DNA of 54,669 nucleotides, taken from Mesostigma viride. Its lineage: Eukaryota; Streptophyta; Mesostigmatophyceae; Mesostigmatales; Mesostigmataceae. Made by a program: the position numbers and the translations under genes. The stretch covers positions 1 to 54,669 of the forward strand of contig RPFO01001159.1 in assembly GCA_009746045.1 (NCBI GenBank). Reading direction: 5' to 3'. Shown here one piece after another: positions 22,093 to 31,725 of this stretch (position 1 is its first letter; each line of letters starts with the position of its first letter). The notes beneath the pieces are model-generated. The model saw only the letters and a program-made list of their open reading frames with translations, did no database searches and had not been told where the DNA came from.

Positions 22093-22328
22093 CACCAAGG
22101 TTGAGACTTACATGCATGGGACAAGAAAAACCTCGTTGCAAGGGTTGAAACAATAACGAAATTGTATGACCACAGACACATAAAATGTAAGGCTTGCTCA
22201 GTATTATTATTTACCCATCAATCAATTTTAAAGGCAAGGAAATGTTGAAATACGGACGACCGTCCCAAGTTCGCCAGCATTAACAAAAGCATTTCTGTGA
22301 CAAGAACAGTGGGCGACCATTCCCATTA
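22093..22328. other. Non-coding spacer
   Basis: Nothing recognisable lies between the plastid relic and the end of the first zinc-binding gene. Confidence 0.4.
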
Positions 22329-23107
22329 TTATCTTTTCCTCTTTTGTTTCTTCCCCTTCCCGGACTCGCATCCATAAGCGACGTCCGCCATCCCCAAACG
22401 ATGCAAAATTTTGTTGGAGCTCTGCATCTTCTCCAACAGTTCTTGATCCGATTCCTCCTTTGCACGACGCGCTTCCTCTGCCTTCGCCTTTGCGGCCTCC
22501 ACATCTGCATCTATATCCGCCTTCACCACCATCCTGATCAAACGGTCCCGCTCCTCAGGCCTCTCGGCAGTCCCACCGGCTCTGCGGCAAGAAGAGCCTC
22601 CAAAATATCCTTGTGCAGTCTTTGTGCTTCCACAAATCCTATTCGTCATCAAGGTGTACGCGCATTCACGCGCCACACCCTGCAAGGAATCCCCCATGGT
22701 AACGTTAGCCCATGAGCAAACCCGTACGCGCTGTCCCCCTCTGCCAAAATCTCGAGTCCCTGCCTGTCGAGGCGCACCAGCTCAACTTTCCGTTCCCCAG
22801 TGTGCGTTGCCGTGAAGTGGAGGACCGAGCGTGTCATTCCGGTCTTCCCCATCAACATCTGCAAACTTGCTACGTATGCGATCCCACGAGCGCACACGTC
22901 CTCCAACTTCTCGGCAAAAGGTAGATGTGTCTTGCAATACACATCCAATCCCTCCAGTGGTCTATCACATCTAAGAAATCCACACCCCCCGTATGGATCC
23001 TTGGCATGTTGGTACTCGAGGTCGTGCGCTTGTAGGAACTTGTAATGTTCCGCGCACAGTCCCTCGACCCTTACGGGCTCCGTACAGATTTTGCATTTCG
23101 TTGCCAT
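22329..23107 (-). CDS. Cys/His zinc-binding protein, paralogue A (frame broken)
   Basis: It starts MATKCKICTEPVRVEGLCAE with CxxC...CxxH, followed by CGFLRCDRPLEGLDVYCKTH, a second Cys/His set. Together these look like two small zinc knuckles in the first 60 residues. The middle has LHFTATHTGERKVELVRLD. At the five-C run 22691-22695 the frame must shift to reach GDSLQGVARECAYTLMTNRI, a helical coiled-coil part and the basic tail GKGKKQKRKR. The order (zinc knuckles, beta-rich middle, helical part, basic end) is shared with paralogue B and, for the knuckles, with C. The function is unknown; zinc binding is inferred from residue spacing only. Confidence 0.55.
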
Positions 23108-23340
23108 CTGCGCAATTGCCATGAGTCCCATACAGCAGCCATTGTATAACAGGGGCAATGAGCACCGTCAGAACCCCCTCTGGCGTCTTTCTCACACAAT
23201 TCTCAATCTAGTCTTTTTGTGCAATAATTGTTGGTTCAAAGAAGGTCCGTTCAAAGAAGTTTTATGAGACAAAATAAATTAGTTTCAATTACACGCATCA
23301 GATTAATCAAATCATATTTTCTCCCTCTCTTTCTTACTGA

Positions 23341-23914
23341 GCAATTCTGTCCATCCTGCCCCTCTTTGCCGGCTTCTCATCAATCTCCTCATCAAAATCA
23401 CACACACGTCTAATCTGCTGTCTAATCTGCTCTACCAACCCCCCCTTGCGCATCAGGTCTTTCACCTCCCCCTTCAAGAGCGCTGTCACGAGTCGCGCGC
23501 ACTCATACGCGGACTCCGTGGCCAGTCCCTTCCCATATCATGCCACACTTTGGCCGTTGGACAGTCGGGATGGTCTCCCATGTAAGCCCACACATGCCTT
23601 GGCGGCTTGTCCTCTCCGCCTATCCCCTCTCCAGGTCGCATCTGTCCCACCTCCTCTATCACCCACTCTGCATCACGCAGCATGAATCGAGGCTTCTTGT
23701 CAACATAGTACAAGACCAAAACCATGTTGTTGGGCCAAGGCTTCCACTTTTTCGTCACGATGTGACGGTCAATCGTCATCAGCCCGCTCTCGATTTCGGC
23801 AAACAACGCCCCCCATACGTCAGAATGCTTGGGACAGAACCACTCGCTGTCCGTCGGCATTCCTTCCCATTGACAATCCGGATGTTCGCATCGAATGGGT
23901 CCATCTGTGCACAT
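23341..23914 (-). CDS. Cys/His zinc-binding protein, paralogue B (frame broken)
   Basis: It begins after a CAG at MDGPIRCEHPDCQWEGMP-like text with EWFCPKHSDVWGAL, giving a C-x4-C...C-x2-H set. NNMVLVLYYVDKKPRFML and HPDCPTAKVWHDMG follow. A one-base loss in GGG near 23535 shifts the frame to GKGLATESAYECARLVTALL, KGEVKDLMRKGGLVEQIR and a Lys/Arg-rich end with stop at about 23341. AYECARL corresponds to ARECAYT of paralogue A. No family name can be given. Confidence 0.5.
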
Positions 23915-23955
23915 CGATATTTTTTACACCACCCGCAAACGCACGCATTCAGCAG

Positions 23956-24003
23956 GGTCAACGGCCGTTGGCCCTGTTAAATTCCACACACCCAACGGCC
24001 GTT
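23956..24003. repeat. Two dispersed palindrome copies
   Basis: TCAACGGCCGTTGG and CCAACGGCCGTTGG lie about 34 bp apart between the zinc-binding paralogues. Confidence 0.9.
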
Positions 24004-24097
24004 GGCCTTAGACGCACAAAACTTGACACCATCAGGCGATTTTTTCCAAATGATTCTTCTTTATTAAATAAATTTACATTCATCCTAAAATCACATT

Positions 24098-24445
24098 CTA
24101 GTCAACATCCTCCCCATCTTTAGTGGGTTGCATTCGACCCCAATTGTCGTTCATAAAACTGACCAAAACATGAGCCGGAGTCCCCACATCCTCCTCACGC
24201 CTCAATTTACGCAATACACCTTTAGCAATTCCACCATACCCATCAACCTCCGACATCATCATGCCCACGCCATCAAGACGTTCAGCGTGCAATTGCCCGT
24301 CCTCTTCGAGAACCAGATCGGGCAGGTCTTCCAGTTCGGCCTCCACAATCTCTATCAGGTTTTCCTTTGTAGTCTCCCCCCCTTTCCTTCTTTTCCGCAC
24401 TCCATCCTACACCCTGCCCCTGCACAACCGACGTCCATGGCAAGT
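24098..24445 (-). CDS. Acidic unknown exon or small gene
   Basis: It follows an acceptor-like GTCGGTTGTGCAG. The frame reads MRKRRKGGETTKENLIEIVE, AELEDLPDLVLEEDGQLHAE, GGIAKGVLRKLRREEDVG and FMNDNWGRMQPTKDGEDVD, then stop. It is strongly charged and helical. It lies just downstream of paralogue C, separated by 60 bp containing one palindrome, so it may be the last exon of that gene. Confidence 0.4.
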
Positions 24446-24482
24446 TAAGAAACGGACTCAGCTCACAGGACATTTTGCAAGT

Positions 24483-24496
24483 CCAACGGCCGTTGG
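24483..24496. repeat. Dispersed palindrome copy with TTTT/AAAA arms
   Basis: CCAACGGCCGTTGG is preceded by ATTTTGCAAGT and followed by CGACCAAAAAC. It lies between paralogue C and the acidic exon. Confidence 0.9.
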
Positions 24497-24509
24497 CGAC
24501 CAAAAACAC

Positions 24510-25292
24510 CTAGTCGCATGCATTCCTTGCTCTCTCCACCAAAGCAGAGGCCAGGACGACCCTTTCCACGACCTTTTCAATTTCCTCCCCCTCAGCATCA
24601 GCAACAACGGTCATGGCAAATCGGGCTTGGCGCTTAACCCCCGATGCCAGAACGGCAGCCATCTCCACACGAGTTTTTGAGACTTCAACAGGTACAGGCA
24701 ATTCGCCGACCGCAAAAGTAAGCCTTGCGAGGTGCGGGACCCACCAATCACCTTCCAAAAATCCGCAACCCCATCCAATCATGAAATACAACAACAGGTC
24801 TGCGCCCATGGCGCCTGCGATATCCAAGTCGTCATGCGAAACAATCGCATGCACGTCATCCTCCGAGCACAGCATCCATGTAAAAACGGCGTCCCCGAAA
24901 CCTTGGCAGTAGGCATACGAGTCAAAGTCAGGGTGATTCAACATCCATTCCCGCGACCTGACCGCCATTCTTTCCAGACTTCCAGCACTGTCCACCTCAA
25001 AACTCAGGACAAGAGGTCCTTCACCAGCACTGGACTCGCCATGCACAAACAACAAGCCTCCTTTGATCACCTCTTGCATCTCCCCTGACAACTTGGCGTG
25101 TCCATCACAAAAAGGCATGCAATCCGTCCCGAATGGAAGCTGGCAATCCCGGGCGATACACCCCCCCTTTTTTGCAAACAAATCCTTCACCCTCCCTGCC
25201 ATTCCCGTTCGCACGCTGACATGACGCACGCACAAGTCATCCCCTCCTGCTCTCGCTTCCTGGCACCACGCAACCGTGCATTTGACCGCCAT
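24510..25292 (-). CDS. Cys/His zinc-binding protein, paralogue C (intact frame)
   Basis: This open frame of 260 codons starts MAVKCTVAWCQEARAGGDDL. The first 70 residues carry C-x4-C, LCVRH, GGCIARDCQLPF and PFCDGH, giving two C-x4-C...C-x2-H zinc knuckles as in paralogues A and B. A central part reads GPLVLSFEVDSAG and FGDAVFTWMLCSEDDVHAI. A hydrophobic GADLLLYFMIGWGC is followed by VPVEVSKTRVEMAAV and a helical tail. This is the only undamaged member of the trio, and its start is fixed by the first zinc cysteines. Palindromes lie on both sides. The function is unknown, perhaps a nucleic-acid or protein-binding adaptor. Confidence 0.7.
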   Translation of the reverse strand: MAVKCTVAWCQEARAGGDDLCVRHVSVRTGMAGRVKDLFAKKGGCIARDCQLPFGTDCMPFCDGHAKLSGEMQEVIKGGLLFVHGESSAGEGPLVLSFEVDSAGSLERMAVRSREWMLNHPDFDSYAYCQGFGDAVFTWMLCSEDDVHAIVSHDDLDIAGAMGADLLLYFMIGWGCGFLEGDWWVPHLARLTFAVGELPVPVEVSKTRVEMAAVLASGVKRQARFAMTVVADAEGEEIEKVVERVVLASALVERARNACD

Positions 25293-25308
25293 CTGCGACC
25301 ACCAACAC

Positions 25309-25570
25309 CGTTTGATACACATTTCTCACCGTCAACGGCCGTTGGCTTGAAACAACAAGAATGATTTATTACGCCCACGAAAATCACACCATTTTCCAGC
25401 CTCCAACGGCCGTTGGCGCACGAAAAATGCACGAAAAAATTTTTATTATGCATTTATTGATTACATCCATAGTGCCACGTGGCGAATCACACCCAACTTT
25501 CCAGCCCGTTCGCGCAAAGAAAATCAAACCCTAATTTGCAGGTTCCAACGGCCTTTGGCGCAAGAAAATC
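25309..25570. repeat. Segmental duplication, copy 1, with three palindromes
   Basis: This about 260-bp block reappears at 26209-26485. Both hold CACCGTTTGATA, TTTCTCACCGTCAACGGCC, TTATTATGCATTTATT, GTGCCACGTGGC and TCAAACCCTAATTTGCA-like text in the same order. Palindrome cores lie near 25337, 25410 and 25549, the last one mutated to GGCCTTTGG. Confidence 0.85.
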
Positions 25571-25582
25571 ACACCCAACACT

Positions 25583-26205
25583 TCAGTCGCATAATCGATT
25601 CGCGTCAGTCACGCACTCGAACTTGTACTCCTGCCCCAGCGCGGACATCACCTCACGAACCGCTTTCTCAAACTCGTCAACACCGTCGGGTCCCCACTCA
25701 TGCACGTATTCCCTCAACCAGAACATGCAATCTCCAGCAGACACGAACAGCCGGTCGATGATCAGGTCAGTGTGATGCTTGAAGTACTTGCCGTCCTTCA
25801 AGATGACCCATTCGAACCGTCCCACCTCCCCTAAACCCTTAAACCCTTCTCCCCTATCATATGGCCGCGTCATCGTATCCAACTTTCATTACCATCAGCA
25901 TCGATCGACTGAAAACAAATTGGGCTGGGTATTGATGGATCATAGGGCCTTATAGCACCACACCTCACAAGCACCTCCTCAAATGGCTCTACGGTCGGCT
26001 TTGGGAGTCCCCGACCCTCGATATTGAAAACAAGAGCCGCGGCCTTCGCGACATCCGGTCTCAAAAGAGACCTTTCACCCTCCTTGGGCTTAAAATCCAG
26101 CTTAATGTCCGGCAGAAGCCTGAGCGCGCTCTTAACCACTCCCAGAAGCCTGTCTTCCAAGTTGATCCACTCGCCCCCCTCCGTCCTGTAGAACGTCATC
26201 TGCAA
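25583..26205 (-). pseudogene. Unrecognised gene, two frames, probably disrupted
   Basis: The first frame (26205-25870) reads MQMTFYRTEGGEWINLEDRL, VVKSALRLLPDIKLDF and FNIEGRGLPKPTVEPFEEVL. The second (25882-25583) reads GRFEWVILKDGKYFKHHTDL, IIDRLFVSAGDCMFWLREY and FEKAVREVMSALGQEYKF. They overlap by a few bases in different frames near 25875. A short intron (GTGAGG...TTTTCAG) is possible but does not restore the frame. A mutated copy of the last 100 bp follows at 26480-26575, so this gene's 3' end was duplicated. No family is recognised. Confidence 0.4.
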
Positions 26206-26208
26206 CCC

Positions 26209-26580
26209 ACCGACACCGTTTGATATACATTTCTCACCGTCAACGGCCGTTGGCTTGAAAAAACAACAAGAATTTTAAGATTTATTACGCGCACAAAGCA
26301 CACACTAGTTTTCAGTCTCCAACGGCCGTTGGCGCACGAAAAATGTTTTATTATGCATTTATTAATTACATCCATGGTGCCACGTGGCAAACCACACCCT
26401 ACTTCCGGTTGCAAAGAAAATCAAACGCTAATTTGCAAGTTCCAACGGCCGTTGGCGCAAGAAAATCACACCCAAAATTTCTTCAGTCGCAGAATCCATT
26501 CCCCTCACGCAGTCGAACAGGGGTACTGTTCCCCCAGCGCGGACATCGCCTCACAAATCGCCCTGGGTACGATTTAGTCC
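26209..26580. repeat. Segmental duplication, copy 2, including duplicated gene end
   Basis: This is homologous to 25309-25680 at a spacing of 900 bp. It includes palindrome cores near 26243, 26324 and 26446, and a decayed version of the 3' coding end of the gene at 25583 (CCCAGCGCGGACATC and neighbouring text in both). Confidence 0.85.
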
Positions 26581-26582
26581 CC

Positions 26583-27373
26583 TCAAAAAACCTTGAACAT
26601 TTCACCTTTGAACTTGAAATGCACTTCACCCCCCATCCGAATTACAAGTCCGGCCAAATTGACACCAGACCAGCTGTCTGTAACGTCGCCGTGCATAGTG
26701 CTGAGAGACTTTCTCGCCTCACGATACTTGTTACACCACTTCTTGTGTTCCTCCCAGTCCGCACGCTGGCATTCGGCAGCACAATACCGGACGTCTCGAC
26801 AACCCCCGCACTTGCGGTGGACACCCTCCATCACAGAGCACGCCTGATTCGAGCAACACTTTGGAAGCGAGCCCAGCATCGGCCCTCCCACCCCCGGGAG
26901 AACGATCATCCGTGAAAACGTCAATTTCACGGACTCGGAATTCCCGAATGTAAAATGGAAACCTTCAAACCCCCCCCCTCTACTCTCGCCGATACGGTCA
27001 ATCTCGGCTGCGCCTCACTCGCGTCTGGAAATTTCCCCCACTGGTCTTTCTCCCACTGGTCCCACCCAACCTTTCCGACATACGACACCAAAAGTCGAAA
27101 CTCGACGTCTCGATTGAGTGGAACCCGATCCGCCGGCGTGGGCTTGTAGAATCCGCCAGCCAAGGCGAAGTACATGTCCAGCAACTGGAGATTAATCTGT
27201 CGTCCTACTGAGGCGAACGAGTCATACACGACCAAAACCGCAAACTGGCGACCCAGGCGCTTCTCGTGCTGCCGTACCCATCCGTGGATCTCGCGAGCCC
27301 GGTTAAGTACGTTTGCTGCCACGCAGGCAATCGCAGCGCGGGTCGAAGATTCCAGCTCGCCCGTCTCCGCCAT
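26583..27373 (-). CDS. MYND zinc-finger protein, paralogue 1 (frame broken)
   Basis: It starts MAETGELESSTRAAIACVAA and contains RQFAVLVVYDSFASVGRQIN, DVEFRLLVSYVGKVGWDQW and PRLTVSARVEGGG. At the nine-C run 26970-26978 the frame shifts to GFEGFHFTFGNSESVKL. A C-terminal MYND finger follows: CCSNQAC, CGGCRDVRYCAAECQRADW, EEHKKWC, with the full C-x2-C-x4-YC-x3-C-x7-H-x3-C spacing. MYND fingers bind proline-rich peptides of partner proteins. The paralogue at 31726-32523 has the same N-terminal domain and finger in one open frame, which supports the repaired reading here. Confidence 0.75.
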
Positions 27374-27478
27374 CCCTCCCCTGTTGGCACGTGCGTAATA
27401 CGTAAGTTGGTTGTCCTTATAAGACGTACGCATGTCCTTATATTTTACTCAACCCCCCCTTTTGACATTTCTCCATCC

Positions 27479-27500
27479 CAACGGCCGTTTGCTTCCAAAA
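27479..27500. repeat. Dispersed palindrome, degenerate right half
   Basis: CCAACGGCCGTTTGC lies just upstream of the MYND gene start, with TTTCTCCATC to its left. Confidence 0.7.
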
Positions 27501-27619
27501 ACTAGTAATCCCAAACTATTGATGATGGCCTCATATACCACTCTTTCCAATGTCATCTGCGAACCACAAACACCGTTGGACGGATATACATTACAAAAGA
27601 ATGAAATGCACATGATAAT

Positions 27620-29330
27620 GTTTTTCCAATTCCAACGGCCGTTGGCTCACAACCCGCCTATGGGAAGGGTGGATGCCTTACGAACCAGTCAAGCCCATCT
27701 TTATGCTCAGGTAGATTTTTCAGAGGCCTTTCTTGGAAGAAAAATGGTGATAGCCACCACTAAGCTGCATGAAAGACACATCCTGCCTTATTGCCACCCA
27801 ATTAAACGAATGAAATGCACATGATAATGTTTTTCAAGTCTAACGGCCGTTGGCTCACAACCCCCCTATGGGAAGGGTGGATGCCTTACGAACCAGTCAA
27901 CCACATCTTTATGCTCAGCTAGATTTTTGGAGGCCCTGCTTGGAAGAAAAATGGTAAATAGCCATCACTAAGCTGCATGAAAGACACATCCTGCCTTATT
28001 GCCACCAAATGAAAAGAATGAAATGCACATGATAATGTTTTTCCAATTCCAACGGCCGTTGGCTCACAAGCCCCCTGTGGGAAGGGTGGATGCCTTACGA
28101 ACCAGTCAAGCCCATCTTTATGCTCAGCTAGATTTTTCAGAGGCCTTTCTTGGAAGGCACATGGTGATAGCCATCACTAAGCTGCATGAAAGACACATCC
28201 TGGCTGCTTGCCACCAAATGAAACGAATGAAATGCACATGATAATGTTTTTCCAATTCCAACGGCCGTTGGCTCACAACCCCCCTGTGGGAAGGGTGGAT
28301 GCCTTACGAACCAGTCAACCACATCTTTATGCTCAGCTAGATTTTTGGAGGCCTTGCTTGAAAGAAAAATGGTAAATAGCCACCACTAAGATGAATGAAA
28401 GATACATCCTGGCTGATTGCCAACCCACTCAAAGGAATGAAATGCACATGATAATGTTTTTCAAGTCTAACGGCCGTTGGCTCACAACCCCCCTGTGGGA
28501 AGGGTGGATGCCTTACGAACCAGTCAAGCCCATCTTTATGCTCAGCTAGATTTTTTGGAGGCCTTTCTTGGAAGAAAAATGGTAATAGCCACCACTAAGC
28601 TGCATGAAAGACACATCCTGGCTGCTTGCCACCCTATCAAACGAATAAAAAGCACATGATAATGTTTTTCAAATTCCAACGGCCGTTGGCTCACAACCCC
28701 CCTGTGGGAAGGGTGGATGCCTTACGAACCATTCAACCACATATTTATGCTCAGCTAGATTTTTGGAGGCCTTTCTTGGAAGAAAAATGGTAAATAGCCA
28801 CCACTAAGCTGCATGAAAGACACATCCTGCCTTATTCCACCCAATGAAACGAATGAAATGCACATGATAATGTTTTTCAAGTCTAACGGCCGTTGGCTCA
28901 CAACCCCCCTGTGGGAAGGGTGGATGCCTTACGAACCAGTCAACCACATCTTTATGCTCAGCTAGATTTTTGGAGGCCTTTCTTGGAAGAAAAATGGTAA
29001 ATAGCCATCACTAAGCTGCATGAAAGACACATCCTGCCTTATTGCCACCAAATGAAAAGAATGAAATGCACATGATAATCTTTTTCCAATTCCAACGGCC
29101 GTTGGCTCACAACCCCCCTGTGGGAAGGGTGGATGCCTTACGAACCAGTCAAGCCCATCTTTATGCTCAGCTAGATTTTTTGGAGGCCTTTCTTGGAAGA
29201 AAAATGGTAATAGCCACCACTAAGCTGCATGAAAGACACATCCTGGCTGCTTGCCACCCTATCAAACGAATAAAAAGCATATGATAATGTTTTTCCAATT
29301 CCAACGGCCGTTGGCTCACAACCCCCTTCG
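27620..29330. repeat. 209-bp tandem array, eight units, one palindrome each
   Basis: Cores near 27634, 27842, 28051, 28260, 28469, 28678, 28885, 29094 and 29303 are 207-209 bp apart. Each unit has ATAATGTTTTTCCAATTCC to the left of the core and CTCACAACCCCCCTGTGGGA to the right. GAAGGGTGGATGCCTTACGA, a region with CATCTTTATGCTCAGCTAG, and CTGCATGAAAGACACATCCT follow. On the minus strand each unit encodes a decayed copy of the exon end next door (29321-29486). The array therefore grew from an exon-intron junction. Confidence 0.95.
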
Positions 29331-29486
29331 GGTAGAGGCCTTACGGACCAGTCAGAAATAGTGTCCACCAAGCTGTTCCCCCCACACCCACAGTTGTCCT
29401 TGTCCACATACCTTTCCAGTACAGTTGTCCTCAGCTTCTCAGCAACGGGCGACTCCTCTCCTTGCTGCCTTGACAGATATCACATA
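29314..29486 (-). CDS. Unknown exon next to the 209-bp array
   Basis: The minus-strand frame reads GEESPVAEKLRTTVLERYVD, KDNCGCGGNSLVDTISDW and SVRPLPEGGCEP. An acceptor-like TCAAGGCAG precedes it. The end DWSVRPLPEGGCEP is mirrored by DWFVRHPPFPQGGCEP in the 209-bp units, with GTAAGG as a possible donor. The parent gene is unknown. It may be a single exon left behind after the array expanded. Confidence 0.35.
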
Positions 29487-29706
29487 AACAAAACACGATC
29501 ACGAGAGCATCAGGATTGTTAGAGGTTTCCTCCATCAAAAACCGTAAGATACACACACCTCAAAAACCAACTTTCTTGTCCTCCCAAAAAACATATGTTT
29601 TTAAATGTAAAATAAATCACATTCATATTCTGTCACTTGATTTAACCACACAATTTTTCAGGTCCAACGCCCGTTGGCATTACGCCTCTTCCCGGTAAAA
29701 GAGTAT

Positions 29707-29917
29707 TTATTGCTCCAACCCCACAAAAAACTCGTTCCGGACCTGATCGAAGCGAAGAGCACTGGCAGGGATCGGAGTCGAGCCAGATTTGTGTGCGGAA
29801 CATGATGGCTGGCCTACCTCACTCCCCAACATCAATGTGGACCTGGGTTCGAACCCTGTCAGTGCTATTCGCTTCGATCAGTTCCGGAACGAGTTTTTTG
29901 TGGGTGTGGAGCAATAA
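29707..29917. repeat. Foldback element with a tRNA-like centre
   Basis: Two arms of about 65 bp (29707-29773 and 29850-29917) are near-perfect inverted copies, beginning TTATTGCTCC and containing AAAAAACTCGTTCCGGA and TGATCGAAGCGAA. At the inner end of the arms, AGCACTG (29758) pairs with CAGTGCT (29860-29866), followed by A. The segment CTGGGTTCGAACCCTGT has the TTCGAAC loop of a tRNA T-arm (B-box match), and TGGCAGGGATCGG resembles an A-box. It is a foldback or miniature element with a tRNA-derived core. No clear target duplication is visible. Confidence 0.65.
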
Positions 29918-30025
29918 TGTCGACATTTTCAGTGACTGTTCAGCCTAAAAAAATCACAAGCAGATGCGACGGCCCCTCCATTAAACAAATTATCCACCAC
30001 TGTTGCGCTACACTAGCAATGTTTG

Positions 30026-30148
30026 TCAAGGTCCAACGGCCGTTGGCATCAAATAAATCACAACCATTGGTCACTCCATTTAACAAAATACCCACAACTT
30101 CTTAACCACACTAGAAATGTTTTTTGAGGTCCAACGGCCGTTGGAATC
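30026..30148. repeat. Two dispersed palindrome copies
   Basis: CCAACGGCCGTTGG occurs near 30033 and 30133, each preceded by GTTT...AGGT and followed by GGCATCAAATAAATC or GGAATCCAAAAAATG. They lie in the gap between the foldback and the F-box-like gene. Confidence 0.9.
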
Positions 30149-30240
30149 CAAAAAATGCCGAATTCATGTCAAATTTATATATATGTGACAGTTGACAGAA
30201 TTAGAGATAATTTAATTATCAAACCCAGCTTTAGCCGTCA

Positions 30241-30440
30241 GCCTTACCCATCAGCAAAAATTGGCGAATTTCATTCAATATTAGAATTCAAAATTTATTC
30301 ATGAAATTTATCTTTCACCATTCAACCTCAACATTAAGTGTTTTATTGAATTATTTAGCCATCAGCTTACCCATCAGCAAAAATTGGCGAATTTCATTCA
30401 ATATTAGAATTCAAAATTTATTAATGAAATTTATGTTTCA
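30241..30440. repeat. 123-bp direct duplication
   Basis: CATCAGCAAAAATTGGCGAA and TTCATTCAATATTAGAATTC, with AAAATTTATTCATGAAATTT, appear twice, 123 bp apart. The second copy runs into the 3' end of the F-box-like gene, including its final codons. Confidence 0.85.
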
Positions 30441-31345
30441 TCATTCAACCTCTTCAGAATCCTCATCCAAACACAACATCATGTCCCCTTTCCACTTGTA
30501 CATACTACTCTCGGCCAAATACAGCAAGCGTGCCTGCTTCCCCCCAAAAAACTTGAGATAATCCGGGGGGAAGATTGTTCCGCTGAGGACCTGCATGGCT
30601 AACTCCACCAACACGCTTGCCATATCCTCCTCCCTACACCTCCTCTCTAATAAGGCCTTCATGTCAGCGTTCTCATCAAATCCCATAATCAGAACTGCAC
30701 ATGCCATTCCTCCCCCCTGCAGAGGCAGCCCCTCCAAAAGCTTCACCCATTCTGCCTCCCTACGCGCTCTCCTCCCCGGAGGAAAAAAAATTTCCTCATC
30801 CGGGTCATAAGGAGTATGGCAGAACCAGAAAATGCTCCTTAACCCCCATAGTTCATAATTATCGTACAAGTCATCCATTTCCTTTCCCAATTGGCGTAAG
30901 CGAGCTGTCCACCCCCTCCAATTCCTCTCCAACACACGTCTCCTCTCAGCACGCTGGGACCTGAACAACCCTCCCATCGTCCTTGCTCGTGCATGTCCCT
31001 CTGGTGCTGGCTGGCGTCCTAACACCGCCTCAACTTCTTCACAATATACCTTAAAATACATTCCCCTTGTGACGAGTGTGTAGGGGGTGATATCAGCGCT
31101 TGCACACTTTACTTGCCCGCCATACAATTCTCGGAAAAGAGACTCAGTTATCAATGTACGAGGGCCATCCCGAATTCGTCCACTAACCCAGAAATCAACT
31201 TAAAGCTGAATTGGGGTTCATACCTCCCCGACACCGCTTCCCTAGCCCCTCTACAAACTGCTTCAAAGCGGGCTACGTCGGGCGCCTCCATAAAAGCTGC
31301 GACTTCGGTCCAAATTTCCCACGGCAGTGAGATATCCCCTTCCAT
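30441..31345 (-). CDS. F-box-like protein (frame broken)
   Basis: It starts MEGDISLPWEIWTEVAAFME, continuing APDVARFEAVCRGAREAV. This fits the F-box pattern LP-EIW-EV--FM---D-xRxxxVCRxxRE, the domain that links substrate receptors to SKP1 in SCF ubiquitin ligases. A frameshift near 31170-31185 is needed to join DGPRTLITESLFRELYGGQV to the rest. About 230 residues follow, including RNWRGWTARLRQLGKEMDDL, SIFWFCHTPYDPDEEIFF and AVLIMGFDENADMKAL, with an acidic end. No LRR, kelch or WD repeats are seen, so the substrate domain is unknown. The F-box call is by eye. Confidence 0.55.
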
Positions 31346-31466
31346 TATCGGCCCCGACGTCAAACTTGTCCCCTCTGCACATAACATACATTGACGTCCA
31401 TCCTAAAAAAAATGAGGTTTTGTCGGAAAGAAAATATGCAAACGTTAGGCGAGGTTTCCAATCCCT

Positions 31467-31481
31467 AACGGCCGTTGGGTC
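31467..31481. repeat. Dispersed palindrome copy
   Basis: CTAACGGCCGTTGG is preceded by GGTTTCCAATCC, upstream of the F-box-like gene. Confidence 0.85.
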
Positions 31482-31527
31482 ACTAATTGTTGTTTAACCC
31501 ACTACAGTCGCATGAGAGAAAACGAAA

Positions 31528-31665
31528 GTCAATTTTATTCCAATTTCAAAGTGAAAGGAGAATTCACTATTACACCATTTTACAACACAAATCAGGTCAA
31601 TTTTATTCCAATTTCAAAGTGAAAAGAGAATTCACCATTACACCATTTTACAACACAAATCAGGA
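31528..31665. repeat. 68-bp direct duplication
   Basis: TCAATTTTATTCCAATTTCA and CATTACACCATTTTACAACA occur twice in succession with two mismatches, downstream of the second MYND gene. Confidence 0.9.
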
Positions 31666-31725
31666 CTACATACACAAATTTCAAACCCAAAATGCGTCCA
31701 GTTTTCCAGCCTCAAAAGCAAATTA

